64,000 nt of DNA, from NCBI RefSeq assembly GCF_900451175.1, contig NZ_UGJJ01000001.1, forward strand, positions 310,001 through 374,000, written 5' to 3'. Within the stretch, counting starts at the first letter, position 1. Each line of letters opens with the position of its first letter. Of the stretch, positions 51,591-60,177 are shown piece after piece. This DNA comes from Kingella potus (GTDB lineage Bacteria; Pseudomonadota; Gammaproteobacteria; Burkholderiales; Neisseriaceae). Position numbers and translations under genes: made by a program. A model generated the notes under the pieces. That model saw only the letters and a list, made by a program, of their open reading frames with translations, was not told the origin of the DNA and did no database searches.

Positions 51591-51638
51591 AAACAGGCCG
51601 TCTGAAAATGCCAATCCGGCTTTTCAGACGGCCTGTTT
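51591..51638. terminator. Uptake-sequence terminator between pglL and the secreted-protein gene
   Basis: AAACAGGCCGTCTGAAAA and its complement around about 12 bases form an 18-bp stem beyond the 3' end of the pglL gene. Confidence 0.65.
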
Positions 51639-51731
51639 GCGCCAAGCCCCGCCGCCGCACGGCATCCGCAGCCCTTCCCCGCTGCGCGGGAGGCCGTCTG
51701 AAAACGCTGTTCGGGCAGCGGGAGGGACGGC

Positions 51732-53531
51732 CTAAGGCGGCGGGCAGCTTTCGGTGCGCGGCTTGAGTTTCTGGTATTCGTTGCAGGCGCGGTAGAGGTC
51801 GGGATAGAGCGGGGAGAAATGGGGCGAGCGGCGGATTTGCGGCACATAGTATTTCATCGAACTCGGGTAGTAGCGGTAGAGCTGCCGCATCCATGCTTCG
51901 GCCTGCGCGGGATCGCCGGTGCGGTATTGGTAGAGGCCGTATTGCGAGGCGGTGGCGTAGGGTCGGTGGCGCAGGGCGCGGCGGGCGGCTTTTTCCGCCC
52001 AGGGTTTGATAACGTTGTCGGAGGGCGAGGCGCGGCGGGTAAGGGCGAGTTCGGCGTAATAGGCCAACAGCGGCTCTTTGGCGGCAATGGCGCGCAGGCC
52101 GTCGATTTTGCGGCCGACTGCCGCGTAGTCGTCGTTTTTGTCGGTTTTGGCAAAGGCGGTGAGGTCGTAATAGACAAAGCCCAGTTTGACCGTGCCTGCG
52201 GCAATCACAAGGGCGGCCGCGGCAGGCAGCAGGGCGGGTATGCCCCAGGCCGTCTGAAAGGGGCGGCGTTCGGACGGGGCGGCTCCCGCCATCAGCGCGA
52301 AGGGAACGAGGAAATAGATATACCACAGCGGATATTCGAGCATACTGTGGCACAGGCTCACCGCCATCAGCATGAGCGGGAACAGGCAGGCGGCGGTGGC
52401 AGGCCGTCTGAAAAAGGGTTTGACCACCCAAACCGCGCCGCCAAACACCAGCAGCGTGCCGACCAGCCCCATTTCGGCCAAAAGCTGCAAGACGATGTTG
52501 TGCGAATGGGTAAAGAGGACGCTGATGCCGTTGGGGCTGTAGCCCTGCGGGAACTCGGCGGCGAGAAAGCCCTGCAAAGAAAAACTGTCCCAGCCGTGGC
52601 CGAACAGCGGGGCGGAGCGGAACACGCGCCATGCGTTGCGCCATTCCAAATCCCGTGCCGACATGGCAAACGAGCTGCCGCCGACGCGCTGCAAAGCCGT
52701 TTCCACCGGCGTGCCGCCCAGCCAGCCGAGCAGGGTGTTGAGCGCAAGCTGCACCGCCACCACCGCCGCCAGCGCAAACAGGGATACGGCAAACAGGCGG
52801 TTGCCCGCCCTGCCCTGCCGCAGCCGCCACACCGCCGCCAGAGCCGCCACAGCCGCCACATAAAGCAGGATGGTGCGCGAATTGACCAGCCCCAGTACGC
52901 CCGCCAGATACAGCACCGCCGGCAGCGCAAGGGCGGTGTGCAGCTTTTTCGCGCCCCACAGATAGGAGGCCGACACCAAAGCCCACATCAGATAATGTCC
53001 CAGATGGTTGCGCTGGCCGAGCTGGCCGGTGATGTTGTTTTTCGCCCCGGCCGCCAGATAGCCGGCGAAATGCGATGCCCAGCCCAGATACTGCATCAGA
53101 GCCACCGCCGCCTGCAAACATCCGCCGGCAAGCAGGGCCCAGGCCAGCGCGTCGACCACCTTTTCCTGCCCCAGCGACAGCACCCAGCCCCGACACGCCC
53201 ACAGCATCAGCGCGATCACAACAAAAGCCCACGCCGCCATGTCCGACATACCGTAATAATCCAGCCCCATCACCCGCGCCTGTATGTGCCAAAACAGTGC
53301 CAGCACGAGAAAATAGGCCGTGCCGCGCGGCGGCAGCACGTTCAGACGGCCTGCGGCAAAAGTCAGCAGCACCAGCAGCAGGGCCAGCAGCAGCGAGCCG
53401 CTTTCGAGATAGAAGCTCGACAGCGGCCCCACGCGCAGGATGGACAGGAAAGGCACGGTGCAGATCAGGCCGAAGGCGGCAAGCAGCAGCGCGAAGCCCC
53501 AACGGCTTGCACGCGGAAATTCAGTCCGCAT
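51732..53531 (-). CDS. pglL: PglL-type protein O-oligosaccharyltransferase
   Basis: PglL transfers lipid-linked glycans in the periplasm to serines of pilins and other exported proteins. The 599-residue product has about eleven hydrophobic helices, then the Wzy_C region: LEWRNAWRVFRSAPLFGHGWDSF and FTHSHNIVLQLLAEMGLVG, containing the conserved histidines, and a soluble C-terminal part. The central QLGQRNHLGHYLMWALVS segment matches neisserial PglL. AAAGGAGG six bases before the ATG at 53531 fixes the start; the frame is open further. It overlaps the upstream DUF2069 gene by 11 bases. Confidence 0.9.
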   Translation of the reverse strand: MRTEFPRASRWGFALLLAAFGLICTVPFLSILRVGPLSSFYLESGSLLLALLLVLLTFAAGRLNVLPPRGTAYFLVLALFWHIQARVMGLDYYGMSDMAAWAFVVIALMLWACRGWVLSLGQEKVVDALAWALLAGGCLQAAVALMQYLGWASHFAGYLAAGAKNNITGQLGQRNHLGHYLMWALVSASYLWGAKKLHTALALPAVLYLAGVLGLVNSRTILLYVAAVAALAAVWRLRQGRAGNRLFAVSLFALAAVVAVQLALNTLLGWLGGTPVETALQRVGGSSFAMSARDLEWRNAWRVFRSAPLFGHGWDSFSLQGFLAAEFPQGYSPNGISVLFTHSHNIVLQLLAEMGLVGTLLVFGGAVWVVKPFFRRPATAACLFPLMLMAVSLCHSMLEYPLWYIYFLVPFALMAGAAPSERRPFQTAWGIPALLPAAAALVIAAGTVKLGFVYYDLTAFAKTDKNDDYAAVGRKIDGLRAIAAKEPLLAYYAELALTRRASPSDNVIKPWAEKAARRALRHRPYATASQYGLYQYRTGDPAQAEAWMRQLYRYYPSSMKYYVPQIRRSPHFSPLYPDLYRACNEYQKLKPRTESCPPP

Positions 53532-53889
53532 CCCCGCCTCCTTTGCGTATTGCGGCCACAAACCACAGGCAGCAGGCGAAATAGCCCGCGCCCAACACCG
53601 CCGCCGCCGCCGCACACAGGCGCGATGCCGCCGACACGTCCGCCAGCCGCATCACCGCCTCGGCCAGATACAGCAGCACCAGCATACACGACCATTGGAA
53701 GGTATAAACCCGCCCTTTCAGCACCCCCGCCAGCGGCAGGCACAGCGGCAGGGCTTTCAAAGCCAGCCACGAGCCGCCCGGGCGCAGCGGTGCGAGCCAC
53801 AATTCCCAGGCCGCACACAGCGCGATCAGCGCAATCAGGCAGCAGGCTGCCAGACGCTGCGGCAGCAGCGTGTTTTTGCGAACATCCAT
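53521..53889 (-). CDS. DUF2069 membrane protein
   Basis: The 122-residue product has four hydrophobic segments (about residues 13-30, 43-58, 62-80 and 88-112), with WELWLAP and LPLCLPLAGVLKGRVYTFQWSCMLVLLYLAEAVMR, which fit DUF2069. The role is unknown. Its stop overlaps the pglL start by 11 bases, so the two are translated together. A minus-strand TATAAT at 54002-54007 may be the operon's promoter. Confidence 0.8.
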   Translation of the reverse strand: MDVRKNTLLPQRLAACCLIALIALCAAWELWLAPLRPGGSWLALKALPLCLPLAGVLKGRVYTFQWSCMLVLLYLAEAVMRLADVSAASRLCAAAAAVLGAGYFACCLWFVAAIRKGGGDAD

Positions 53890-53908
53890 AAGTCAAACCG
53901 TTCCAACA

Positions 53909-53955
53909 GAGGCCGTCTGAAAACGGGAATCCGCTTCCTGTTTTCAGACGGCCTC
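53909..53955. terminator. Inverted uptake-sequence pair upstream of the DUF2069 gene
   Basis: GAGGCCGTCTGAAAACG-type copies in inverted order lie between hemF's 3' end and the DUF2069 start. It would end hemF transcription. Confidence 0.55.
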
Positions 53956-54066
53956 GTACAAACAAAAAACAGGCCGCAACAAGCGGCCGCAAACGGCGCG
54001 GATTATAACCGAAAGGCCGTGCGGACGGCTGTTTCAGACGGCCTCCCGCGCCTGCCGCACAACGCT

Positions 54067-54975
54067 TCAGCCCAATTCCGCCAGCCAGCCGCGCGGCCGC
54101 AGGTAATCCTGCAAACGCGCCTCCGCGCTGCCCGCTTCGGGCGCGTAGCCGTATTCGAAACGCACCAGCGGCGGCATCGACATCAAAATGCTTTCGGTGC
54201 GCCCGCCGCTTTGCAGGCCGAAGTGTGTTCCCCGGTCGAATACCAGATTGAATTCCACATAGCGGCCGCGCCGGTAGAGCTGGAACTGCCGCTCGCGCTC
54301 GCCGTAGGGCGTGTGTTTGCGGCGGGCAACGATGGGGCGGTAGGCTTCGGTATAGGCCTCGCCGGTTTCGCGGATGAAGCGCAGGCAGGTGTCGAAACCA
54401 AAGCGGTTCAAATCGTCGAAAAACAGCCCGCCCACGCCGCGCGTTTCGCTCCGGTGCGGCAGGTAGAAATATTCGTCGCACCATTTTTTGTATTCGGCGT
54501 AGAGGCCGTCTGAAAACGGATCGCACAGGTTTTTCGCCGTTTGGTGCCAATGCAGGATGTCTTCGTCAAACGGATAAAACGGCGTGAGGTCGAAGCCGCC
54601 GCCAAACCACCACACCGCTTCGCCCCCTTGCGGGCGGGCGCAGAAAAAGCGCACATTGGCATGGCTGGTCGGCACATAGGGATTGCGCGGATGGATCACC
54701 AGCGACACCCCCGCCGCCTCGAAGGCCGCGCCCGCCAGTTCGGGGCGGGAAGCGGTGGCCGAAGCGGGCAGCGACGCGCCCTGCACATGGGAAAAATTCA
54801 CCCCCGCCTGCTCGAACACCGCGCCCTGCTTCAATACACGGCTCTCGCCCGTGCCGAGTTTGCTCTGCCAAAGCTCGGCGGCAAAGGCCGCGCCGTTTTC
54901 CTCTTCGGCCTGCAACTGGGCGCAGATGTGGTTTTGCAGATGGTGCAGCACGTTTAAAACAGCCTGAATGTCCAT
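54067..54975 (-). CDS. hemF: Oxygen-dependent coproporphyrinogen III oxidase
   Basis: HemF decarboxylates coproporphyrinogen III to protoporphyrinogen IX using oxygen in heme synthesis. The 302-residue protein shows the conserved RGGGVSRVL-like segment as ESRVLKQGAVFEQAGVNFSHV, HPRNPYVPTSHANVRFF with the catalytic histidine, WWFGGGFDLTPFYP, and GGLFFDDLN. An uptake sequence encodes DPFSDGLYAEY in the middle. AAAAGGAAAAACC precedes the ATG at 54975, and a minus-strand TATAAT lies at 55005-55010. Confidence 0.96.
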   Translation of the reverse strand: MDIQAVLNVLHHLQNHICAQLQAEEENGAAFAAELWQSKLGTGESRVLKQGAVFEQAGVNFSHVQGASLPASATASRPELAGAAFEAAGVSLVIHPRNPYVPTSHANVRFFCARPQGGEAVWWFGGGFDLTPFYPFDEDILHWHQTAKNLCDPFSDGLYAEYKKWCDEYFYLPHRSETRGVGGLFFDDLNRFGFDTCLRFIRETGEAYTEAYRPIVARRKHTPYGERERQFQLYRRGRYVEFNLVFDRGTHFGLQSGGRTESILMSMPPLVRFEYGYAPEAGSAEARLQDYLRPRGWLAELG

Positions 54976-55004
54976 GGTTTTTCCTTTTTTGATCCGGGCG
55001 GCGG

Positions 55005-55010
55005 ATTATA
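55005..55010 (-). promoter_or_regulatory. -10 element for hemF
   Basis: TATAAT on the minus strand, 29 bases before the hemF start codon. Confidence 0.5.
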
Positions 55011-55138
55011 TAGCGAGTCAAAACAAGAAAGATACAAAGCGGCAGGCCGCAGATTTCCTGTTGCATCCCGCCATAAGCGAAACAGGCGGGCGGTTTGCCT
55101 GTATCATCCGCCCTCTTTGTCCCAACGGCATCCGCAAT

Positions 55139-55525
55139 ATGCTTGAAGAAACCTTCGCCAATACCGACACCCCGTTAAGCACAAGCAACACCCGCGACGG
55201 CATCCTCATCCGCTCCGCCTGCCACGACGGCAACGCCCGCCTCGTTTTCACCGGCGAGTTCAAAGCCGTCTCCGCCGCGCAGGAAAGAACATACCGCCAG
55301 TTCAAACTGTCGTTTTCCGGCATCGCGTCCTATATCTGCACCGAATTGGATTTATGCCCGCTGGACGCGAAAATGTCGGCCAATTTCAACATCATCGAAA
55401 ATTCCGCCTTTGTCCGTGCCCACCGGCTGGACGGCTTTACCCACTATATCCTGTCGTCTTACGACTACACCTATCAGATTGTCGCCCAAAACATGGCTTT
55501 CGATCTGCTGCCCGAACAAGCCTGA
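55139..55525 (+). CDS. Protein of unknown function
   Basis: The 128-residue product, from the ATG at 55139 (MLEETFANTDTPLSTSNTRD), is soluble with no signal or membrane helix. It contains ILIRSACHDGNARLVFTGEF, SFSGIASYICTELDLCPLDA and FVRAHRLDGFTHYILSSYDY. I recognise no family. A frame open 57 codons further upstream runs over the hemF promoter region and is unlikely to be coding. The next gene, a TesA-like lipoprotein, begins 13 bases after its stop, so the two may be cotranscribed. Confidence 0.6.
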   Translation: MLEETFANTDTPLSTSNTRDGILIRSACHDGNARLVFTGEFKAVSAAQERTYRQFKLSFSGIASYICTELDLCPLDAKMSANFNIIENSAFVRAHRLDGFTHYILSSYDYTYQIVAQNMAFDLLPEQA

Positions 55526-55538
55526 AACGGAACATCCC

Positions 55539-56168
55539 ATGAGCCTCACCCGCCGCCGCTTCCTCGCCCTAAGCTCCGCCGCCCTCTTTGCCGCCTGCAC
55601 CAAAACCGCCCGCCAAGCCGCCATCCCGCGCGGCGGCACGGTGCTGGCTTTGGGCGACTCGCTGACCTACGGCTACGGCGCACCGCCCGAAGCCGCCTAC
55701 CCCGCCCGCCTCGCCGAAATCACCGGCTGGAAAGTCGTCAACGGCGGCGTGTCGGGCGACACTTCCGAACAGGCTCTCGAACGCCTGCCCGCGCTGATGC
55801 GGCGGCAGCCCGCGCTGGTGCTGCTGGGCATAGGCGGCAACGACTTCCTGCGCCGCCTGCCCGAAGCCGCCACCCGCCGCAACATCGGCGACACCATCGC
55901 CGCCGTGCAGGCTGCGGGCGTGCCGCTGGTGCTGATTGCCGAACCCGGATTCAGCCTCGGCGCACTGGTCGGCAGCCTGTCCGACCATCCGCTTTACGAA
56001 GACTTGGCCGGACAATACCGCGTCCCCCTGTTTGCCAACGGCTGGTCGCGCATCCTCAGCGACGACGCGCTCAAATCCGATGCCGTCCACGCCAACGCAC
56101 GCGGCTACGCCCTGTTTGCCGAACGGCTGGCCGCGTTTTTGCAGGAGCAGGGATTCAGCCGCGCCTGA
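55539..56168 (+). CDS. TesA-like SGNH esterase/lysophospholipase lipoprotein
   Basis: The 209-residue product starts MSLTRRRFLALSSAALFAAC, a signal that has both a twin-arginine look (TRRRF) and a lipobox at cysteine 20. The mature part has the four SGNH blocks: ALGDSLTYGYGA with the catalytic serine, NGGVSGDTSEQAL, GIGGNDFLRR, and the catalytic D and H in SDAVHANARGYALFA. It should hydrolyse esters of fatty acids or aromatic acids in the periplasm. It follows the unknown gene by 13 bases and is terminated by an uptake-sequence hairpin. Confidence 0.88.
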   Translation: MSLTRRRFLALSSAALFAACTKTARQAAIPRGGTVLALGDSLTYGYGAPPEAAYPARLAEITGWKVVNGGVSGDTSEQALERLPALMRRQPALVLLGIGGNDFLRRLPEAATRRNIGDTIAAVQAAGVPLVLIAEPGFSLGALVGSLSDHPLYEDLAGQYRVPLFANGWSRILSDDALKSDAVHANARGYALFAERLAAFLQEQGFSRA

Positions 56169-56176
56169 CAGCTTTG

Positions 56177-56217
56177 AGGCCGTCTGAAACGCTTTTGCCG
56201 ACGCTTTCAGACGGCCT
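56177..56217. terminator. Uptake-sequence terminator after the esterase gene
   Basis: AGGCCGTCTGAAA and its complement around about 14 bases, eight bases beyond the stop. Confidence 0.65.
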
Positions 56218-56249
56218 TTCGGGTAAAATACCGCGTTTCCACATAATAC

Positions 56250-56279
56250 GGCCGTCTGAAAAAGGCTTTCAGACGGCCT
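56250..56279. repeat. Inverted uptake-sequence pair immediately before argS
   Basis: GGCCGTCTGAAA and its complement lie 24 bases before the argS ATG. If transcribed, the hairpin would sit just upstream of the ribosome site, so it could affect argS expression. Confidence 0.5.
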
Positions 56280-56303
56280 CATATTCATATCGAAAGGGCA
56301 TTC

Positions 56304-58022
56304 ATGAATCTGCAAAAAACCATCCAAACCGAAGCCGAAGCCGCCTTTGCCGCCGCAGGCATCGCCGGTGCGCCCGTTGTGCTGCAGCCTGCCAAAAACG
56401 CCGACTTCGGCGACTACCAAATCAACGGCGTGATGGGCGCGGCCAAAAAAGCCGGTCAAAACCCGCGCGAGCTGGCGCAGAAAGTGGCCGCCGCGCTGGC
56501 GGGCAACGCCGTGATTGAAAGCGCACAAGTGGCCGGCCCGGGCTTTATCAACCTGCGCCTTGCGCCCGCATTTCTCGCACAACACGTTCAGACGGCCTTA
56601 AACGACCCGCGCAGCGGCGCAGCGAAAAAAGCCGCGCCGCAAACCGTGGTCATTGATTACTCCTCGCCCAATCTCGCCAAAGAAATGCACGTCGGCCATC
56701 TGCGTTCCAGCATCATCGGCGACAGCATTTCGCGCGTACTCGAATTTGCCGGCCACACCGTTATCCGCCAAAACCACGTCGGCGACTGGGGCACGCAGTT
56801 TGGCATGCTCGTTGCCTATATGGTGGAGCAGCAGAAAGACAACGCCGCATTTGAACTCTCTGATTTGGAACAGTTTTACCGTGCCGCCAAAGTGCGTTTC
56901 GACGAAGACCCCGCCTTTGCCGACACCGCACGCGGCTATGTGGTGAAGCTGCAGGGCGGCGATGAACACGTTTTAAACCTGTGGCGGCAGTTTGTCGAAA
57001 TCTCGCTCGGCCACGCACAGGCGGTGTACGACACGCTCGGTCTGAAACTCACGCCCGCCGATGTCGCGGGCGAATCGAAATACAATCCCGAGCTGCAAAA
57101 CACCGTGGACGACTTGGTACAAAAAGGCCTGGCGGTGGAAGACAGCGGCGCGAAAGTCGTGTTTCTCGACGAGTTTAAAAACAAAGAAGGCGAGCCTGCC
57201 GCGTTTATCGTGCAGAAACAGGGCGGCGGCTTTCTTTACGCCTCCACCGATCTGGCCTGCCTGCGCTACCGCGTCGGCAGCCTCAAAGCCGACCGCCTGA
57301 TTTATGTAGTCGATCACCGCCAGGCTCTGCACTTCGAGCAGCTTTTCGCCACCTCGCGCAAAGCCGGCTACCTGCCCGAAAATGTCAAAGCCGAATTTGT
57401 CGGCTTCGGCACCATGATGGGCAAAGACGGCCGCCCGTTCAAAACCCGCTCCGGCGACACCGTCAAACTCGTTGATTTGCTTAATGAAGCCGTCGAACGC
57501 GCCGCCCTGCTCGTGCGGGAAAAAAACCCGTCCCTAAGCGCGGACGAAGCGGCAAAAACCGCCCGCAACGTCGGTATCGGCGCAGTGAAATACGCCGATT
57601 TGAGCAAAAACCGCACCGGCGACTACATATTCGACTGGGAAGCCATGCTCTCGTTCGAAGGCAACACCGCCCCCTACCTGCAATACGCCTACACCCGCGT
57701 GCAGAGCGTATTCCGCAAAGCGGGAGAATGGGACGCGGCGGCGGATTTGGTTTTGTCCGAAGCGGCGGAAAAACAGCTTGCCGTCGAACTTTTGAAATTT
57801 GAAGACGTATTGCAGAGTGTGGCCGACACCTCCCATCCGCACTACCTCGCCGCCTACCTCTACCAGCTCGCCACCCTGTTTTCACGCTTCTACGAAGCCT
57901 GTCCGATACTCAAAGCCGAAGGACAAACCCGCAACAGCCGCCTGCAACTGGCGCGGCTCACCGGCAATATCCTGCAACAGGGCTTGGAGCTGCTGGGAAT
58001 CGAAGTGTCGGAAGTGATGTAA
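56304..58022 (+). CDS. argS: Arginyl-tRNA synthetase
   Basis: ArgS charges tRNA-Arg. The 572-residue class I synthetase has the N-terminal tRNA-binding Add1 domain, the HIGH-type motif in SPNLAKEMHVGHLRSSIIGD near residue 125, DWGTQFGMLVAYM, and the KMSKS-equivalent MMGKDGRPFKTRSGD near residue 375. The anticodon-binding domain ends in QQGLELLGIEVSEVM. The ATG at 56304 is preceded by CGAAAGGG. An uptake sequence in the Add1 domain encodes VQTAL. Confidence 0.96.
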   Translation: MNLQKTIQTEAEAAFAAAGIAGAPVVLQPAKNADFGDYQINGVMGAAKKAGQNPRELAQKVAAALAGNAVIESAQVAGPGFINLRLAPAFLAQHVQTALNDPRSGAAKKAAPQTVVIDYSSPNLAKEMHVGHLRSSIIGDSISRVLEFAGHTVIRQNHVGDWGTQFGMLVAYMVEQQKDNAAFELSDLEQFYRAAKVRFDEDPAFADTARGYVVKLQGGDEHVLNLWRQFVEISLGHAQAVYDTLGLKLTPADVAGESKYNPELQNTVDDLVQKGLAVEDSGAKVVFLDEFKNKEGEPAAFIVQKQGGGFLYASTDLACLRYRVGSLKADRLIYVVDHRQALHFEQLFATSRKAGYLPENVKAEFVGFGTMMGKDGRPFKTRSGDTVKLVDLLNEAVERAALLVREKNPSLSADEAAKTARNVGIGAVKYADLSKNRTGDYIFDWEAMLSFEGNTAPYLQYAYTRVQSVFRKAGEWDAAADLVLSEAAEKQLAVELLKFEDVLQSVADTSHPHYLAAYLYQLATLFSRFYEACPILKAEGQTRNSRLQLARLTGNILQQGLELLGIEVSEVM

Positions 58023-58108
58023 ACCCCGTCCGCCGCAATAAAACAGGCCGTCTGAAAACGCAAACCCGCTTTTCAGACGGCCTGTTCCGTTTACCCGCCG
58101 AATCCGCG

Positions 58109-58199
58109 CAGGGTGTGTCGCACAGCGACGCACGCGACCTTTGCCGCAGCAAACCGCCGTGCAAACCAAAACCGCGTGCGCGGCGAGCCGCACACCCCA
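58109..58199. repeat. Intergenic inverted-repeat element, copy 2
   Basis: Arms at 58109-58136 (CAGGGTGTGTCGC to GCGACGCACGCG) and 58171-58199 (ACCGCGTGCGCGGC to CACACCCCA), as at 24221-24320. Confidence 0.75.
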
Positions 58200-58297
58200 G
58201 CCTAACGGCAGAGGCCGTCTGAAAACGCAAACGGCATTTCAAACACACCAAACCCGCTTTTCAGACGGCCTGTTCCGTTTGCCCTGCCGAATCCGCG

Positions 58298-58390
58298 TAG
58301 GGTGTGTCGCCAAAGCGACGCACGCGTTTCCCGCCGCAGCAAACAGCCGTACAAACCAAAAACCGCGTGCGCGGCGAGCCGCACACCCCA
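58298..58390. repeat. Intergenic inverted-repeat element, copy 3
   Basis: Arms at 58298-58326 (TAGGGTGTGTCGC to GCGACGCACGCG) and 58361-58390. It is the duplicate of copy 2. Confidence 0.75.
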
Positions 58391-58400
58391 GCCTAACGGC

Positions 58401-58446
58401 AGAGGCCGTCTGAAAATCCGAAATTTCGGATTTTCAGACGGCCTCT
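58401..58446. terminator. Perfect 46-base palindrome between argS and ribE
   Basis: AGAGGCCGTCTGAAAATCCG and on to AAA is followed at once by its exact complement (23-base arms). It lies 14 bases beyond the 3' end of the convergent ribE. Confidence 0.75.
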
Positions 58447-58459
58447 TTGTTCCCCCGCC

Positions 58460-59074
58460 CTACCCTGCCCGCTGCGCCAGCACCCGCTCTACGGTATCGA
58501 CCACCGCCTGCGTCTGCGGGTCGGCTTCGAGGTTGATTTCGTCGCCCTCCTGCCGTGTGCCGAACAGGGTGCGCTGCATGGTTTCGGGGATGAGGTGGAC
58601 GGAAAACCAGTCTGCCGACACTTCGCCGACGGTCAGGCTGCATCCGTCCAGTCCGACAAAGCCTTTGGGCAAAATGTAGGGCGCGGCGGCGGCCGGCAGG
58701 GCAAACCGCATACTGATGTTGCGCCCGCTGCGGACAATGCGGACAAGCGGCGTGGTGCAGGTAATGTGGCCGCTCATCAGGTGGCCGCCGATTTCGTCGC
58801 CGATGCGGGCGGCGCGTTCGAGATTGACCGCGTCGCCCGCTTTCAGACGGCCTAAATTGGTTTTGGCGAGGGTTTCGCCCATCAGATCGAATTTCACGCG
58901 CCGTCCGTCGGCTTCGGCGATGGTGAGGCAGCAGCCGTTGTTGGCCACCGACGCGCCGGTTTGCAAACCCTGCGCCATGTGTTCCGGCAGCTCGACGGTG
59001 TGGCGGCGGAAGTCGGCGGCGGGCTGCTCTACGGCCAGCACGCGCCCCATGCCCTGTACGATTCCTGTAAACAT
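58460..59074 (-). CDS. ribE: Riboflavin synthase alpha chain
   Basis: This enzyme joins two 6,7-dimethyl-8-ribityllumazines to give riboflavin. The 204-residue protein is two lumazine-binding halves: MFTGIVQGMGRVLAVEQ with VANNGCCLTIAEADG, then MSGHITCTTPLVRI with VGLDGCSLTVGEVSADWFSVHLIPET. The length is normal. An uptake sequence encodes LGRLKAGDAV at the join. No FMN riboswitch is seen upstream. Confidence 0.95.
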   Translation of the reverse strand: MFTGIVQGMGRVLAVEQPAADFRRHTVELPEHMAQGLQTGASVANNGCCLTIAEADGRRVKFDLMGETLAKTNLGRLKAGDAVNLERAARIGDEIGGHLMSGHITCTTPLVRIVRSGRNISMRFALPAAAAPYILPKGFVGLDGCSLTVGEVSADWFSVHLIPETMQRTLFGTRQEGDEINLEADPQTQAVVDTVERVLAQRAG

Positions 59075-59095
59075 GATTGCTCCTTTATTGGCCGA

Positions 59096-59146
59096 GAGGC
59101 CGTCTGAAACCTTCCCGCTCCGGCGGAGCGGCTTTCAGACGGCCTC
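59096..59146. terminator. Inverted uptake-sequence pair between ygfZ and ribE
   Basis: GAGGCCGTCTGAAAC and its near complement around a spacer that pairs with itself (CGCTCCGGCGGAGCG), ten bases beyond the ygfZ stop. Confidence 0.65.
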
Positions 59147-59155
59147 CAAGTCCCG

Positions 59156-60049
59156 CTATTCTTCTGCGGCTTCGGTGTGGAAAAAAATCTGCTGCTGCAA
59201 CAGCGTGTTGCCCGCAGCGTCGGTCAGCGCGCCCTGCGCCGCGCCGTGTTTGATCACGGCCAGGCTGATGCGGCCTTCGGGGCTGTCCGCGCTGTTGAGG
59301 ACGATGCCCGCTTCGGCCAAATCCTGCAATACCGCCGCACCCGCCGCAACGCTGCCGCCGGCCAGCACGGCCGGGCCGCGTTTGACCTGCCCGCGGTATT
59401 GGGCGCGGGCAATGATTTCCTGCCCGGGATAGCAGCCTTTTTTGAAATGCACGCCGCCTATGGTGTGCTGGTTGAGCATTTGCGCAACGCAGCTTTCTTT
59501 GGTGGCGGCGCAGATCCATGGGTAGCCGCTGCGGATTTCGTGCAGATTCCATGCGTTTTCGGCGGCGGCACCGTATGCGGGCAGGTCTGCGCTTGCGCCG
59601 ACAAGGAACACGCCGCCGTGCGGCAGCGGGATTTCGATCAGCCCTTCCCCGTCCGCGCCCTGCGGGGAAGAAGTTTGCACCACGGCAAACGGGAAGGCCA
59701 GGCTGGGCGCGTCGGCCGGATGCGGCGGCAGCGCGTCGTCCAAACGGCCTGCCGCGCCGTAGTTTTCCAAAATTTCAAAACCGACATCGGCACGCAGCAC
59801 AAACATCCGCAGCCGTTTGACCACGGCTTCGGCCAAATCGGCCGCCAGCACCAGCAGCAGGTTGCCGCCGGTATTGGCGACTATCATGTTGGCGATAACC
59901 CGGCCTTTGGGGGTGTTGTAGGTGGCGTAGCAGGCCTGATTGGGGGCGAGTGCCTCGATGTGGTTGGAAAGCTGGCCGTGGAGGAAGGAGGCGCGGTCGC
60001 TGCCTGTGGCACGGATAACGGCGAAAAAGGGTAAAAGCGATGTGTGCAT
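59156..60049 (-). CDS. ygfZ: YgfZ folate-binding iron-sulfur maintenance protein
   Basis: YgfZ (IBA57 family) helps build or repair certain iron-sulfur clusters using tetrahydrofolate. The 297-residue product has the GcvT-like fold, beginning MHTSLLPFFAVIRATGSDRASFLHGQLS, and the family signature KKGCYPGQEIIARAQYRGQVKR with the invariant cysteine. The ATG at 60049 is chosen because the upstream 41 codons lack similarity. AAAGGAAACGCC precedes it. Confidence 0.92.
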   Translation of the reverse strand: MHTSLLPFFAVIRATGSDRASFLHGQLSNHIEALAPNQACYATYNTPKGRVIANMIVANTGGNLLLVLAADLAEAVVKRLRMFVLRADVGFEILENYGAAGRLDDALPPHPADAPSLAFPFAVVQTSSPQGADGEGLIEIPLPHGGVFLVGASADLPAYGAAAENAWNLHEIRSGYPWICAATKESCVAQMLNQHTIGGVHFKKGCYPGQEIIARAQYRGQVKRGPAVLAGGSVAAGAAVLQDLAEAGIVLNSADSPEGRISLAVIKHGAAQGALTDAAGNTLLQQQIFFHTEAAEE

Positions 60050-60177
60050 GGCGTTTCCTTTCGGTTGGACAAAACGGCAGATATTGTCAGGCCTCGGGCG
60101 GCGCGGACAAACGGCAGGCCGTCTGAAAAAGCGGGCGGCGGTTTTCCAAACGGCTCTGCACAAGCGGCGCAAACGCC

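Larger units (their letters stand above)
58069..58417. repeat. Tandem duplication of an intergenic unit of about 190 bp
   Basis: The unit at about 58069-58226 is repeated at about 58257-58417 with an offset of 188-191 bases and scattered changes. Each copy runs from an uptake sequence plus TGTTCCGTTT, through a full inverted-repeat element, to CAGCCTAACGGCAGAGGCCG. No gene in the 437 bases from argS to ribE. Confidence 0.8.

Noticed and set aside
51819..53891. 690-codon plus-strand frame opposite pglL
   Set aside because: Antisense to a well-supported membrane protein; rich in H, R, Q and P with no recognisable domain.
58023..58459. CRISPR-like repetition downstream of argS
   Set aside because: There are only two copies, each containing inverted arms, and no regular spacers or cas genes. 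It is a duplicated intergenic element.
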